Notes: a model not told the origin generated them from the sequence alone. A stretch of 35,554 nt of DNA from Velamenicoccus sp964471325 (GCA_964471325.1 CAYYFL010000016.1:1-35554), one strand, 5' to 3'; positions 22,938 to 30,852 are shown, counted from the first letter of the stretch. Program-made: numbers and translations.

Positions 22938-23873
22938 ATGCCTCACGAACTTAAGGTAGCTGTCATCGGTTGCGGCCGGCTGGGGTCCATCCACACGCGT
23001 GTGTACACGGAGATCCCCTACATCAGACTCGTCGGCGTCTGCGACATCGACGCTGTCCGGGCCGAGCAACTCGCGCAAACCCACCACACGCAGGCCTTCA
23101 CGGATTACAAGACGCTCATCCCCCAGGCCGACATTGTCAGCATCGCCACCCCCACCAGCACCCATTTTGAGGTCGCGAAGTTCGCGATCACGCACAAAAA
23201 GCACGTCCTGATCGAAAAACCCATCACGAACGACCTGCACCAGGCACGCAAGCTCATTCGCCTCGCCCGCAGGTTTCGCGTCATCCTTCAGGTCGGCCAT
23301 GTCGAACGTTTTAATTCCGCATTCATCGCGGCACAGAAGATCGTGCACCAACCGCGCTTTATCGAATGTCACCGCCTCAGCCCCTTCCCGAACAGGTCGC
23401 TGGACATCGGCGTGGTCTTCGACCTCATGATCCACGACATCGACATCATCCTGGGGCTTATCCAGTCGAAGATCACGCACATCGACGCCGTCGGCGTCAA
23501 CGTGCTGACACCGTTCGAGGACATCGCCAACGTCCGCCTGCATTTCAGGAACGGCTGCATCGTCAACCTGACGGCCTCGCGCATCTCCGACGAAGTCATG
23601 CGCAAGATCCGCATCTTCCTCAAGGACACCTACATCTCACTCGACTACCAGGCCCAGGAGGCCTTTGCCTACAAAAAAGAAAACCACTCCATCACCAAGA
23701 CCGCCATCCCCATCGAGAAAGAAGAACCGATCAAAAAAGAGATCGAATCTTTCACTGTCTGCGTGCGCAACCACCGTCAGCCGGTCGTCTCCGGCATCGA
23801 AGCCTACGAGGCCCTGAGGCTTGCCACCAAGATCACGCGCATCATCCGTCACAGGGCGACAAAGATCATCTAG
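22938..23873 (+). CDS. Gfo/Idh/MocA-family NAD(P)-dependent oxidoreductase
   Basis: A 311-residue oxidoreductase. Rossmann motif VAVIGCGRLGSIH (7-19), the catalytic-lysine motif EKP at 93-95 (K94), GHVERFN (120-126) and FDLMIHDIDI (161-170) with a candidate catalytic His166. By family it oxidises or reduces a sugar or sugar nucleotide. Its place directly before lpxB suggests a lipid A sugar precursor, as for GnnA, which oxidises UDP-GlcNAc at C3; but no GnnB-type aminotransferase is visible, so this is inference. No strong Shine-Dalgarno sequence precedes the ATG; only ATAGAG from the RNA motif lies near. Confidence 0.88.
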   Translation: MPHELKVAVIGCGRLGSIHTRVYTEIPYIRLVGVCDIDAVRAEQLAQTHHTQAFTDYKTLIPQADIVSIATPTSTHFEVAKFAITHKKHVLIEKPITNDLHQARKLIRLARRFRVILQVGHVERFNSAFIAAQKIVHQPRFIECHRLSPFPNRSLDIGVVFDLMIHDIDIILGLIQSKITHIDAVGVNVLTPFEDIANVRLHFRNGCIVNLTASRISDEVMRKIRIFLKDTYISLDYQAQEAFAYKKENHSITKTAIPIEKEEPIKKEIESFTVCVRNHRQPVVSGIEAYEALRLATKITRIIRHRATKII

Positions 23874-23892
23874 AACACTCCCGACAGAAACC

Positions 23893-25041
23893 ATGCCTAA
23901 AAAAATCCTGATCATCGCCGGGGAAGCATCCGGAGACCTTCACGCCTCGAATCTCCTTTTAGAACTCAAAAAACAGTATCCCGGCCTCTACGCCTTCGGC
24001 CTGGGCGGCGAAAAGCTCAAAAATGCCGGCGCCGAGATCATGACGGACCTGACGAAACTGGCGGTCGTGGGGTTCTTCGAGATCCTCAAGAACTACTGGA
24101 AATTCCGCAGGATATTCTATGACGTCCTTAAAAAAACAGATGCTGTCAGACCTGATGCGGCGATCCTGGTCGACTATCCGGGCTTCAACCTGAAGCTCGC
24201 GGCGGAGCTCAAGAAACGGAACATCAAGATCGTCTACTTCATCAGCCCGCAGGTCTGGGCGTGGGGCAAAAAACGCGTGGACTTCATCCGCAGCCACATC
24301 GACCTAATGCTGGTGCTCTTCAAGTTCGAAGAGATCCTTTACGGCGGCCATGCCGAGGGAGGCTTCAAGGTCAGGTTCGTGGGCCACCCTCTCCTCGACG
24401 CGATCAAACCGACAAAATCAGCTCAAGAACTTCTGGACGAATTCGGCCTGCGCCGGACCGGCCGGACCATCGCCCTCCTTCCGGGCTCGCGCATGAAAGA
24501 GGTCACACAACTCCTCCCTGTCATGCTTAAGAGCGCGCAGATCATCTTCCGCAAAGAACCGCAGGCGCAATTCCTCATCTGCCGCGCCCCGACGATCCCG
24601 CGCCAGATCGTCAAAGACCTGATCGATGCGGCCAGCATAGACTTCCCATATAAAGTCATGGAGAACGAAACCACCAATGGCCTGGAGGCCTCGGATTTTG
24701 CCATTGTCGCATCGGGAACGGCGACCCTCGAGACGGCCATCCTCAATAAACCGATGGTCATCGTCTACAAGACGTCGCTGTTGACCTGGCTTTTGGCCAG
24801 ACTCCTCATCAAGATCCCGTATATAGGCCTGGTGAATGTGGTGGCGGGAGAAAAAATCGTGCCTGAACTGGTGCAGTTCGATGCAACGCCCAGGAAGATC
24901 GCCTCAACCGTCCTGGCCATCCTCGGCGACAAGCAGAAGATGGAAAAGATCAACGCGGAGCTCTACGCCCTCAAGAACACCCTCGGCATCCCCGGCGCCT
25001 GCCGGCGGGCATCGGAAGAAATTTCAAAATTCCTCGGTTAG
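23893..25041 (+). CDS. lpxB: lipid-A-disaccharide synthase
   Basis: A 382-residue GT19 glycosyltransferase joining UDP-diacylglucosamine and lipid X at the inner membrane in lipid A synthesis. It shows IIAGEASGDLHASNLLLEL (7-25), VDYPGFNLKLA, YFISPQVWAWGKKR, LFKFEE, FVGHPLLDAI, LLPGSRMKEV and ASGTATLETAI. I start at the ATG at 23893 (MPKKILIIAGE) because the 24 upstream codons overlap the previous gene and lack homology. It follows Gfo/Idh by 19 bases, so both share the RNA-motif leader. Confidence 0.96.
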   Translation: MPKKILIIAGEASGDLHASNLLLELKKQYPGLYAFGLGGEKLKNAGAEIMTDLTKLAVVGFFEILKNYWKFRRIFYDVLKKTDAVRPDAAILVDYPGFNLKLAAELKKRNIKIVYFISPQVWAWGKKRVDFIRSHIDLMLVLFKFEEILYGGHAEGGFKVRFVGHPLLDAIKPTKSAQELLDEFGLRRTGRTIALLPGSRMKEVTQLLPVMLKSAQIIFRKEPQAQFLICRAPTIPRQIVKDLIDAASIDFPYKVMENETTNGLEASDFAIVASGTATLETAILNKPMVIVYKTSLLTWLLARLLIKIPYIGLVNVVAGEKIVPELVQFDATPRKIASTVLAILGDKQKMEKINAELYALKNTLGIPGACRRASEEISKFLG

Positions 25042-25137
25042 GGTTACGGCCATGAGGCCCGTTTGGGTTACGTTGTTGGGTCACGTGTTTGACAAACAAC
25101 CTTACCGAACGACGACACGGGCTTCGTCGCCGTTACC
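25042..25137. repeat. long hairpin after lpxB; left inverted copy flanking the macrodomain gene
   Basis: GGTTACGGCCATGAGGCCCG at 25042 onward pairs imperfectly with 25117-25137, with GTTGTT/AACAAC arms inside. The segment 25117-25137 is also the reverse complement, one mismatch in 21, of 25733-25753 beyond the macrodomain gene. There is no T-run, so it is not an obvious terminator. Confidence 0.7.
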
Positions 25138-25140
25138 GAA

Positions 25141-25644
25141 CTACTTGACCGATATCTCCTGCCAAATCTTGCGGTATATTTCCAGATCACTCTTCGAGAA
25201 ACAGATATACCGGATCTCGTCAAAATCCTTTTCAAACTCCCTGCCGGCAGACAAGGCGATCCGCGTCGCCCCTTCGATGGGATATCCGTAAATACCTGTG
25301 CTGACGGCGGGGAATGCGATTGTCTTCAAAAGGTTTTTCCTGGCAAGAAGAAAACAGTTGCGGTAACAATTACGCAGGAGCCCGGCCTCATTCTCCCTGC
25401 CTCCATGCCACACCGGGCCCGCCGTATGGATGATCTTTTTGGCCTTGAGGTTTCCGGCATTCGTGATGACCGCTTCGCCTGTGGGGCAGGAGCCGATCTT
25501 GCGGCACTCCTCCATCACCGTCGGGCCTGCGGCCCTATGGATCGCTCCGTCCACGCCCCCGCCTCCGCGCAGGCCGGTATTGGCGGCATTAACGATCGCC
25601 TCCACGTCTTCCCGGGTAATATCGCCGAGCTTGATCGTGATCAT
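25141..25644 (-). CDS. macrodomain protein (O-acetyl-ADP-ribose deacetylase-like)
   Basis: A 167-residue stand-alone macrodomain. Visible motifs are KLGDITREDVEAIVNAANTG, GGGGVDGAIHRAAG (ADP-ribose binding), CPTGEAVITNAGNL, KKIIHTAGPVW and FPAVSTGIYGYP, matching the YmdB/MacroD class that hydrolyses O-acetyl-ADP-ribose or removes mono-ADP-ribose. I start at the ATG at 25644; upstream codons open with TTG and lack homology. No ribosome site is clear. The gene stands alone between lpxB (opposite strand) and the DUF362 gene and is framed by inverted copies of one repeat, suggesting it may have moved as a unit. Confidence 0.92.
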   Translation of the reverse strand: MITIKLGDITREDVEAIVNAANTGLRGGGGVDGAIHRAAGPTVMEECRKIGSCPTGEAVITNAGNLKAKKIIHTAGPVWHGGRENEAGLLRNCYRNCFLLARKNLLKTIAFPAVSTGIYGYPIEGATRIALSAGREFEKDFDEIRYICFSKSDLEIYRKIWQEISVK

Positions 25645-25723
25645 ATACAAGTTAGCGGGTAAGCGGATCAACGAGCTAAAAACTGCCGAAAAGACTTCTA
25701 GCAAGGCTTTATTCTATACTCAT

Positions 25724-25866
25724 CCGGGTTACGGTAACGGCCACGAAGCCCGTTATGTTGTTCGTCTAAAAATCGGGTTTCGTCTTTCTGCCGCTTTTTC
25801 ACACGTCACCGAACGACCTTGCCCAAACCGGCTCCCTGATCCTTACCGTTGCCCGGTATCTGAATA
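25724..25866. repeat. right inverted copy flanking the macrodomain gene
   Basis: Holds 25733-25753, inverse of 25117-25137. Its own ends also pair: CCGGGTTACGGTAACGG (25724-25740) with CCTTACCGTTGCCCGG (25851-25866). No gene is visible in 25705-25926. Confidence 0.65.
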
Positions 25867-25926
25867 ATCGAGACCGGGTCTCAATCAGGACACCGCTTGT
25901 TCAACTCATACACTCGTTTACTTATT

Positions 25927-27030
25927 TTATATTTTCTCCAGATCATACTCCAGACTTCCCAATCCTGTCTTCTGGGCATACTGGAACATCCCGCGATACG
26001 CCTGATGTTGTCCCAGAAAACCAAGTGTGTCCTTCATCAGATCGGTCGTCGCCCGGTCTAAAGCAAGGGGGTCTTGCGACGCCAGGATGCCGACGTCGGG
26101 GCTGATGAGCTTATCGTCTTTCGTCGAGATGCAATCGCAATCCTGAGTGATCCCAAAAGCAAACGTGATGAAAACTTTCTTCTTAAAATGCGACAGGATC
26201 CCGGCAGCGGCCTCGACCATGCGGCTGCAGAAGACGTCCATTTCTTCATCCCAGTTCACCAACACCGCCTCAAATCTGCAGGCGCACAAACATTCCCCGC
26301 AGCCGATGCATTTCCTGGTGTCGATGACGGCCCTTTCCGCCATTTGGCCGCCCTGGCCGAAGGCCGGCCCCGGGCTTCGGTGCCGCTTCGGCCTGAAGGC
26401 GATCGCGTTGACGGGGCATGAGCGGATACAGGCGCCGCACGCCGTGCACTTCTCTTCGGCAATGGACGGCTTCACGGACGAATGTTGGACCTGTTTTGTG
26501 GACCGGCAGCTCATGCCCATGGCCACATTCTTGATCGCGCCCGCATAGCCGCTAAAGACATGGCCTGTGGCATGCGACAGGACGACAAGGTTTTCCAGGA
26601 TCCCCACGAACGACGGCACGCGGATCTTCTTGATGTGCGCGGCATTGATCTCGTACTCCCGGCCGTCGTGGCCCAGGAGCCCGTCGGCCACGATAAAAGG
26701 CGCGCCCACGGCCGCTTCATGGAACCCCTTTTTATACGCGAGACTCATGTGGTCCACGGCATTCTGGCGCGAGCCGTGATAGATGACGCTCGTGTCGAAC
26801 AGGAACGGCCTGGCGCCTTGCGCGCGGATGGCCTCCACGACGAGGCGGACGAGCTCAGGCGGCATATGATGCACGCATGCGCTGTCGCCGATGGTCAGCT
26901 TGATGGGAACAAACGCACCCTCGTCATATTGCATCGCCGGCCGCAAGGCATCGAGCGCCTTCACAAGCGCCGCCTGCCTGGCATGGTGCGTGTCCTCCGC
27001 TATGGGGACCAGATAAACCTTGGATTTCAT
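25927..27030 (-). CDS. DUF362 protein with two 4Fe-4S ferredoxin motifs
   Basis: A 367-residue protein: an N-terminal DUF362 domain (about 1-180, with VKLTIGD-like VPIKLTIGD and NVAMGMSCRSTKQ) and two CxxCxxCxxxC motifs, C195-C198-C201-C205 and C241-C244-C247-C251, followed by the closing DUF362 segment with GILASQDPLALDRATTDL. No signal peptide is seen, so cytoplasmic. The function of DUF362 is not established; two clusters imply electron transfer. Its ATG overlaps the DUF4186 stop in an ATGA junction, so the two are translationally coupled. Confidence 0.92.
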   Translation of the reverse strand: MKSKVYLVPIAEDTHHARQAALVKALDALRPAMQYDEGAFVPIKLTIGDSACVHHMPPELVRLVVEAIRAQGARPFLFDTSVIYHGSRQNAVDHMSLAYKKGFHEAAVGAPFIVADGLLGHDGREYEINAAHIKKIRVPSFVGILENLVVLSHATGHVFSGYAGAIKNVAMGMSCRSTKQVQHSSVKPSIAEEKCTACGACIRSCPVNAIAFRPKRHRSPGPAFGQGGQMAERAVIDTRKCIGCGECLCACRFEAVLVNWDEEMDVFCSRMVEAAAGILSHFKKKVFITFAFGITQDCDCISTKDDKLISPDVGILASQDPLALDRATTDLMKDTLGFLGQHQAYRGMFQYAQKTGLGSLEYDLEKI

Positions 27031-27413
27031 TTCTCTTCCTTAACCCGCAAGGCGCCCGTTGTCCTTTCTTTTTCGATCCATGCCATGATGAGCTTGACGA
27101 TAAAATCCTGGTGCTCTTCATTCAGCATGATCCCCTGCCGTATCTTGTGCCACTTCTCAAGGCAGGAACGGCAACAAGTCCCCGTGGCATGCTGGGCGAC
27201 GAATACAGGATGTCCGGAAAACGGCGTCTGGCGGCCGTCATTGGCGGGGCTGCGCGGCGCAATGCGCGCCGCGATAAACTCACGGGCGTGCCTGCGGATC
27301 GTCTCGATCCCCTTCTCTTCGATATAGGTGACGTCGGTGTCCTTGAGACGGAACCGGCTGCGGAAATGCGAACCTTTCAGCCTGTTAAAAATGCTCTCGT
27401 GGGATTCGTTCAT
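27027..27413 (-). CDS. DUF4186 family protein
   Basis: A 128-residue protein of an uncharacterised family, recognised by HFRSRFRLK, YIEEKGIETIRRHAREFI, SPANDGRQTPFSGHPVFVAQ and HATGTCCRSCLEKWH. Conserved H68, H75, C80, C81, C84 and H89 lie close together and could bind a metal (inference). I start at the ATG at 27413 rather than an upstream start that would add a proline- and arginine-rich stretch running through a hairpin. Overlaps the DUF362 ferredoxin gene by 4 bases. Confidence 0.85.
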   Translation of the reverse strand: MNESHESIFNRLKGSHFRSRFRLKDTDVTYIEEKGIETIRRHAREFIAARIAPRSPANDGRQTPFSGHPVFVAQHATGTCCRSCLEKWHKIRQGIMLNEEHQDFIVKLIMAWIEKERTTGALRVKEEK

Positions 27414-27478
27414 CTTCTCAGGCCTCCGAAAGCGGCCATGCGGCAAAAGCATGCCGCAAAAAATGTTCCGGCCGGTTT

Positions 27479-27868
27479 TTACGACGGCGGTATTTCGTGG
27501 GAATATTTCGAGGTATAATAGAGGAGCCTTTCGCGGTCTTCGTCGGATATCTCGACAAAATCGACGCCCACATCATAATGCTGCCTGTCTTTGGCCATCA
27601 CAAAAACCGAAGGCCGCACCCACACGACCCGCCCCTTGACTTCAATAGGATTGCTGCCGTCCAGGAGAAAAACCGTTATCGACAGGATGGTGTTCGGCTT
27701 GATCTCTTCATTCACAAAGATGCAGATCCCCGTCGCGCTGACATTCTCCGCGAAAGCCTGGTACTTCTGTTCAGGGACGCCTTCTGTGCGGCAATATTCC
27801 ACAAAACTCGCATAAACGCGCCTGGCCCTGCGGCGTTCGCTTCCATCTTTTTTGGGAACTGTGTCCAT
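27479..27868 (-). CDS. PilZ domain protein
   Basis: A 129-residue single-domain PilZ protein. The cyclic-di-GMP motifs are present: an arginine-rich RRRARR at 12-17 (RxxxR) and NVSATG at 42-47 (D/NxSxxG), followed by a beta-barrel pattern with IEVKGRVVWVRP and YDVGVDFVEI. It should bind cyclic-di-GMP and signal to a partner. It sits between the GT2 gene (33-base gap) and DUF4186 (65-base gap holding a hairpin). What it controls cannot be read here; the glycosyltransferase is a candidate. Confidence 0.9.
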   Translation of the reverse strand: MDTVPKKDGSERRRARRVYASFVEYCRTEGVPEQKYQAFAENVSATGICIFVNEEIKPNTILSITVFLLDGSNPIEVKGRVVWVRPSVFVMAKDRQHYDVGVDFVEISDEDRERLLYYTSKYSHEIPPS

Positions 27869-27901
27869 AGCATCTCATCTTACTTCAACTACGCGAATCT
27901 T

Positions 27902-28627
27902 TCAACGGAAAGAGTTGGCGGACATCGCCAGCCTTATCACCGTCCCAAGCCCTTCAAACACATAAGGGGCGATCCTGACCTTGCTTCTCCCCTTGTCCCT
28001 TTCCTGCCACGGCAAAGGGACCTCTTTGACCCTGAGCCCCCTTTTCAAGGCAAAAAACAACAATTCCGTATCAAAACACCAGTGATCGCTTTTGACAAAA
28101 GGCAAAATGCCAAGCACCGGGCCGCGACTGAAGAGCTTGAAACCGCACTGCGCGTCGCTAACGTCGATCTTCAATATTTTTTTGACCAGCGCATTATAGC
28201 CGCATGACAGGGCTTTCCTGAAAGGCGAACGCGTCACGCAAGACCCTTGGCTCAAACGCGTACCGACGGCGATATCGCAGCCGTCCGCCATAGCGGCATA
28301 GAGTTCATCAAAAGCCCTCAGGTCACTCGACAAATCTATGTCCATATATCCGACCATTGGCGCTTTTGACTGCAGGAGGCCGTATCTCAAGGCCCTGCCG
28401 CGGCCCTTGGCATCCAGCCGCATCATCCCCACGCGTCCCGCGAACTTTCCGCAAAGCGCTTTTGAAACCTCCGGCGTCTTGTCCGTCGAGCCGTTATCAA
28501 TGATCGTCAGCCTATAATCCCACTTCTTTTCGGCGTCAAGATACCTCACCACCCTACCCACATTCTCTTCCAATATGTCGGATTCGTTATAAACAGGCAG
28601 TAAGATTTCGAGTTGGGGATTGGACAT
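27902..28627 (-). CDS. GT2-family glycosyltransferase (polyprenyl-phosphate sugar transferase-like)
   Basis: A 241-residue GT-A enzyme: ILLPVYNESDILEENV (8-23), IIDNGSTDKT (42-51), the metal-binding DID at 96-98 in GYMDIDLSSD, DAQCGFKLFSR and LPWQERDKGRSKV. It resembles dolichyl/undecaprenyl-phosphate glucosyl- or mannosyltransferases (ALG5/DPM1), without a membrane domain. The start ATG at 28627 lies at the expected transcription start of an extended -10 promoter, with no ribosome site before it. Confidence 0.9.
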   Translation of the reverse strand: MSNPQLEILLPVYNESDILEENVGRVVRYLDAEKKWDYRLTIIDNGSTDKTPEVSKALCGKFAGRVGMMRLDAKGRGRALRYGLLQSKAPMVGYMDIDLSSDLRAFDELYAAMADGCDIAVGTRLSQGSCVTRSPFRKALSCGYNALVKKILKIDVSDAQCGFKLFSRGPVLGILPFVKSDHWCFDTELLFFALKRGLRVKEVPLPWQERDKGRSKVRIAPYVFEGLGTVIRLAMSANSFR

Positions 28628-28633
28628 GGGGGT

Positions 28634-28642
28634 ATTATAGCA
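28634..28642 (-). promoter_or_regulatory. extended -10 promoter of the GT2 gene
   Basis: Minus strand TGCTATAAT: a perfect -10 (28639-28634) with TG one base upstream. A -35 (TTGTCC) is weak and 19 bases away. Transcription would start about 7 bases downstream, at or near the ATG at 28627, implying a leaderless message. Confidence 0.6.
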
Positions 28643-28765
28643 TAGAGATTAACAAGAAGGACAAACAGAGAAGTTGCGGATTAACGGGTTGGCGAGCGCG
28701 GGAAAACGTAAGAACATTCCCTGCACTAGAACGAAAGAACAAAAATGGGCGGAGATTATTTTGTC

Positions 28766-28819
28766 ACTATCGAAGCTAAGCTCTGATAAAAGACTATCGA
28801 AGCTAAGCTCTGATAAAAG
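28766..28819. repeat. 27-bp perfect tandem duplication
   Basis: The unit beginning ACTATCGAAGCTAAGCTC occurs twice, 28766-28792 and 28793-28819. A degraded third piece (GATCGAAGCCGAGC) follows. It is noncoding, between the radical SAM stop and the GT2 promoter. Confidence 0.9.
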
Positions 28820-28867
28820 ACAGACCGATCGAAGCCGAGCCGCCGGAGGCAGGCCCGGCCCAAACCC

Positions 28868-30205
28868 TTAACGCGAAAGCCAGGACACGAAGTTGTAGCT
28901 GAAGTGATAGCTGATCTGATAGAGAAACAGGGCCACCAGATACATGGTGATGTATTGCGGCGAGAACAACAGGCTGATGAGACACACCCCGTAAAACCAG
29001 AGGTAAAGAGAAAAAACAGGCATATTTTTCGGCTTATAGACGCAGTTGAAAAAATTATATCGCGTCCAGTTGAAGGAAAAGATGCGGCCCTCGGCGTTGA
29101 GCCTCTCAAAAAGCCTGGAGCCGGGAAACGGCGTCAGGAGCGTAAGATAAGAACGCCACAGGCGCGCCCGGGCCAAGAACCACAGCAATTTGAGGTAATC
29201 CGCCGGCCTGTCCTCATCGGCCCCCACGATAAAAGAACCGACCGCGCCGATCTTGTGCCTCCGGAGGTTCCTGAGGGCCGTCAGGTAATCTTCGCTGCTG
29301 CGCACCTGCCGCAGGGACGTCTTCTTGTACTTCTGGGGATGGATGGTCTCAAAACCGATCAAAAGGACCCGGCAGCCGCTCTCTTCGGCCAGACGCAAGG
29401 CCTCCTCATCAAAGCACATGTCGATGGAACAATTCGCCCCCCAATCGACGCCGAGGGCCGCAAGTTTCCGGAAAAACTCCTTGGCATAGGCGGGATTTGA
29501 AAAAATATTGTCGCAGCGGAAGACGACAAAAGGTTTTCTGAGATAAAACGGACGCGGCGCCTGTTTGATCCTCTCGACCAGCTGTAAAACCTGCTCCATT
29601 TTGATCGAACGGCACCACTCCGAGATCCTGGCGCAGAAATCGCAGCGATACTTGCACCCCCGGTCGATATGAAGGCCCAGCCGGCTCAGGAACGCCGGTT
29701 CCATGCGGCGGTAATAATCATACACAGGCGAGAAAAAATCCTCCAGCGGCTCGCCCTGGTATCGGGCTTTGAGCCTGCCCGCCTCAAAATCAGCCAGCAC
29801 GTCCTTCCAGACGGACTCCGCCTCCCCGATCACGACAGCGTCGGCGTGCTGGAGGGCCTCCTGCGGCAATGCGCTCACATGAGGACCGCCTAAAACAACC
29901 CTGGAGCCGGCGCGGCGAAAACAGTCGGCGATCCGGTAGGCATGGCGGGCCGCAGACGTCAAACACGTGATCGCCACAAGCTTGCCCGCGCTGAAATCTT
30001 TCTTCTTCCAGAAAATCTTTTTATTGATGAAGGTGACGCGGTATGAGGCGGGGGTCAGGGCGGCCAGCGTCACCAGCGCGTGCGGAAAAGGATTGCCGGT
30101 AAAACTATTTTGGATCGCGTCGATCATGCGATACGACGCGCAAGGATTGATGAGAAGGAGTTCGTTTTGAGGAAGCGTTGTCATCTCTGCGGCACGAAAC
30201 CTCAT
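28868..30205 (-). CDS. B12-binding-type radical SAM protein
   Basis: A 445-residue protein: an N-terminal cobalamin-binding-like Rossmann domain (about 15-140, with VVLGGPHVSALPQEAL and ADAVVIGEAE), a radical SAM core with the cluster motif C184-x3-C188-x2-C191 in DRGCKYRCDFC, and LLIGFETIHPQKYKKTSLR. The last 60 residues hold two hydrophobic segments (FSLYLWFYGVCLISLLF and YLVALFLYQISYHF), so it may be membrane-attached. Relatives include hopanoid and anaerobic magnesium-porphyrin enzymes as well as methyltransferases; the substrate is unknown. Start at 30205, or the second ATG at 30184. Confidence 0.88.
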   Translation of the reverse strand: MRFRAAEMTTLPQNELLLINPCASYRMIDAIQNSFTGNPFPHALVTLAALTPASYRVTFINKKIFWKKKDFSAGKLVAITCLTSAARHAYRIADCFRRAGSRVVLGGPHVSALPQEALQHADAVVIGEAESVWKDVLADFEAGRLKARYQGEPLEDFFSPVYDYYRRMEPAFLSRLGLHIDRGCKYRCDFCARISEWCRSIKMEQVLQLVERIKQAPRPFYLRKPFVVFRCDNIFSNPAYAKEFFRKLAALGVDWGANCSIDMCFDEEALRLAEESGCRVLLIGFETIHPQKYKKTSLRQVRSSEDYLTALRNLRRHKIGAVGSFIVGADEDRPADYLKLLWFLARARLWRSYLTLLTPFPGSRLFERLNAEGRIFSFNWTRYNFFNCVYKPKNMPVFSLYLWFYGVCLISLLFSPQYITMYLVALFLYQISYHFSYNFVSWLSR

Positions 30206-30248
30206 GTTCGATGATGGACGAAAAGGTCAAAAAGAATGATGTGTAAGC

Positions 30249-30254
30249 ATTATA
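30249..30254 (-). promoter_or_regulatory. -10 element upstream of the radical SAM gene
   Basis: TATAAT on the minus strand about 45 bases before the start at 30205. No acceptable -35 is visible at 16-18 bases, so it may need an activator or be chance. Confidence 0.4.
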
Positions 30255-30316
30255 CAATAATCGCGGCTAAAGGGATAGGCCTGCTTGATCAAGACGATCA
30301 GGGACCATTAAAATCC

Positions 30317-30497
30317 GGCCGCGAAGGACTCGAGTCTCGCTTGGCCTTGAAAAACAAAAAACAACGCAAAAAGCGTGGCTTGATTGGTCCCTCGCATCAG
30401 CGCTCAATTAAGATCGCCTTCTATCTCCCTGCCGCTCTCGACTAAGCCGCAAGGACTGCGGCAGGGGCCGCGAAGGACTCGAGTCTCGCTTGGCCTT
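30317..30497. repeat. 32-bp direct repeats carrying a tRNA-Lys T-arm fragment
   Basis: Identical 32-base segments at 30317-30348 and 30466-30497, beginning GGCCGCGAAGGACTCGAG. The part GCGAAGGACTCGA equals the T-arm/acceptor end of tRNA-Lys(CTT) at 30681-30693. No gene is supported between 30206 and 30671. Confidence 0.75.
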
Positions 30498-30602
30498 TGG
30501 CCTGCGCTCGACACCGGCCGCCTCACCGACCTGGATAAACTTCTTGGAAATCCTCGGCGGCGCGCTAAACGGCGCTCCTTACTCGTCGCGCCAGCGCCCT
30601 CC

Positions 30603-30674
30603 GGTTCGAGTCCTTCGTGTAGGGTTGACCAAAAATTTGACCCATCCAGAAAACCTGGATGGGTCAAATTTTGG
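30603..30674 (-). repeat. 20-bp palindrome at the 3' end of tRNA-Lys(CTT) plus inverted T-arm copy
   Basis: Arms 30629-30649 and 30655-30674 pair over 20 bases with one bulged A and loop AAAAC; the right arm includes the encoded CCA. Outside it, GGTTCGAGTCCTTCG (30603-30617) is the exact inverse of CGAAGGACTCGAACC (30682-30696), the T-arm of the tRNA. The precursor RNA could therefore fold the T-arm against this copy. Could be terminator, processing signal or integration scar. Confidence 0.65.
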
Positions 30675-30747
30675 TGAGCCGCGAAGGACTCGAACCTTCA
30701 ACCCCCTGATTAAGAGTCAGATGCTCTACCGATTGAGCTAGCGGCCC
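30672..30747 (-). tRNA. tRNA-Lys (anticodon CTT)
   Basis: Minus strand: acceptor GGGCCGC/GCGGCTC, D-arm AGCTCAATCGGTAGAGC, anticodon stem TCTGA/TCAGG with loop CTCTTAA (anticodon CTT), T-arm GAAGG-TTCGAGT-CCTTC, discriminator A and encoded CCA. Confidence 0.97.
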
Positions 30748-30852
30748 GAATAATGCTTTGCTGCTTATCTATGATTTTATTTCCGAACAAACCACAGCTC
30801 TACCTCCGCCACCAAAACGCCGGCGGATCTTCGCCAAAAAACATGGCTTCGA

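Noticed and set aside
30783..30828. Fourth copy of the RNA motif (CCGAACA ... CCGCC ... GGCGGATC)
   Set aside because: There are about 15 extra bases between the segments, no UCAAAWAUAGA tail and no stem A; probably chance within a repeat-rich region.
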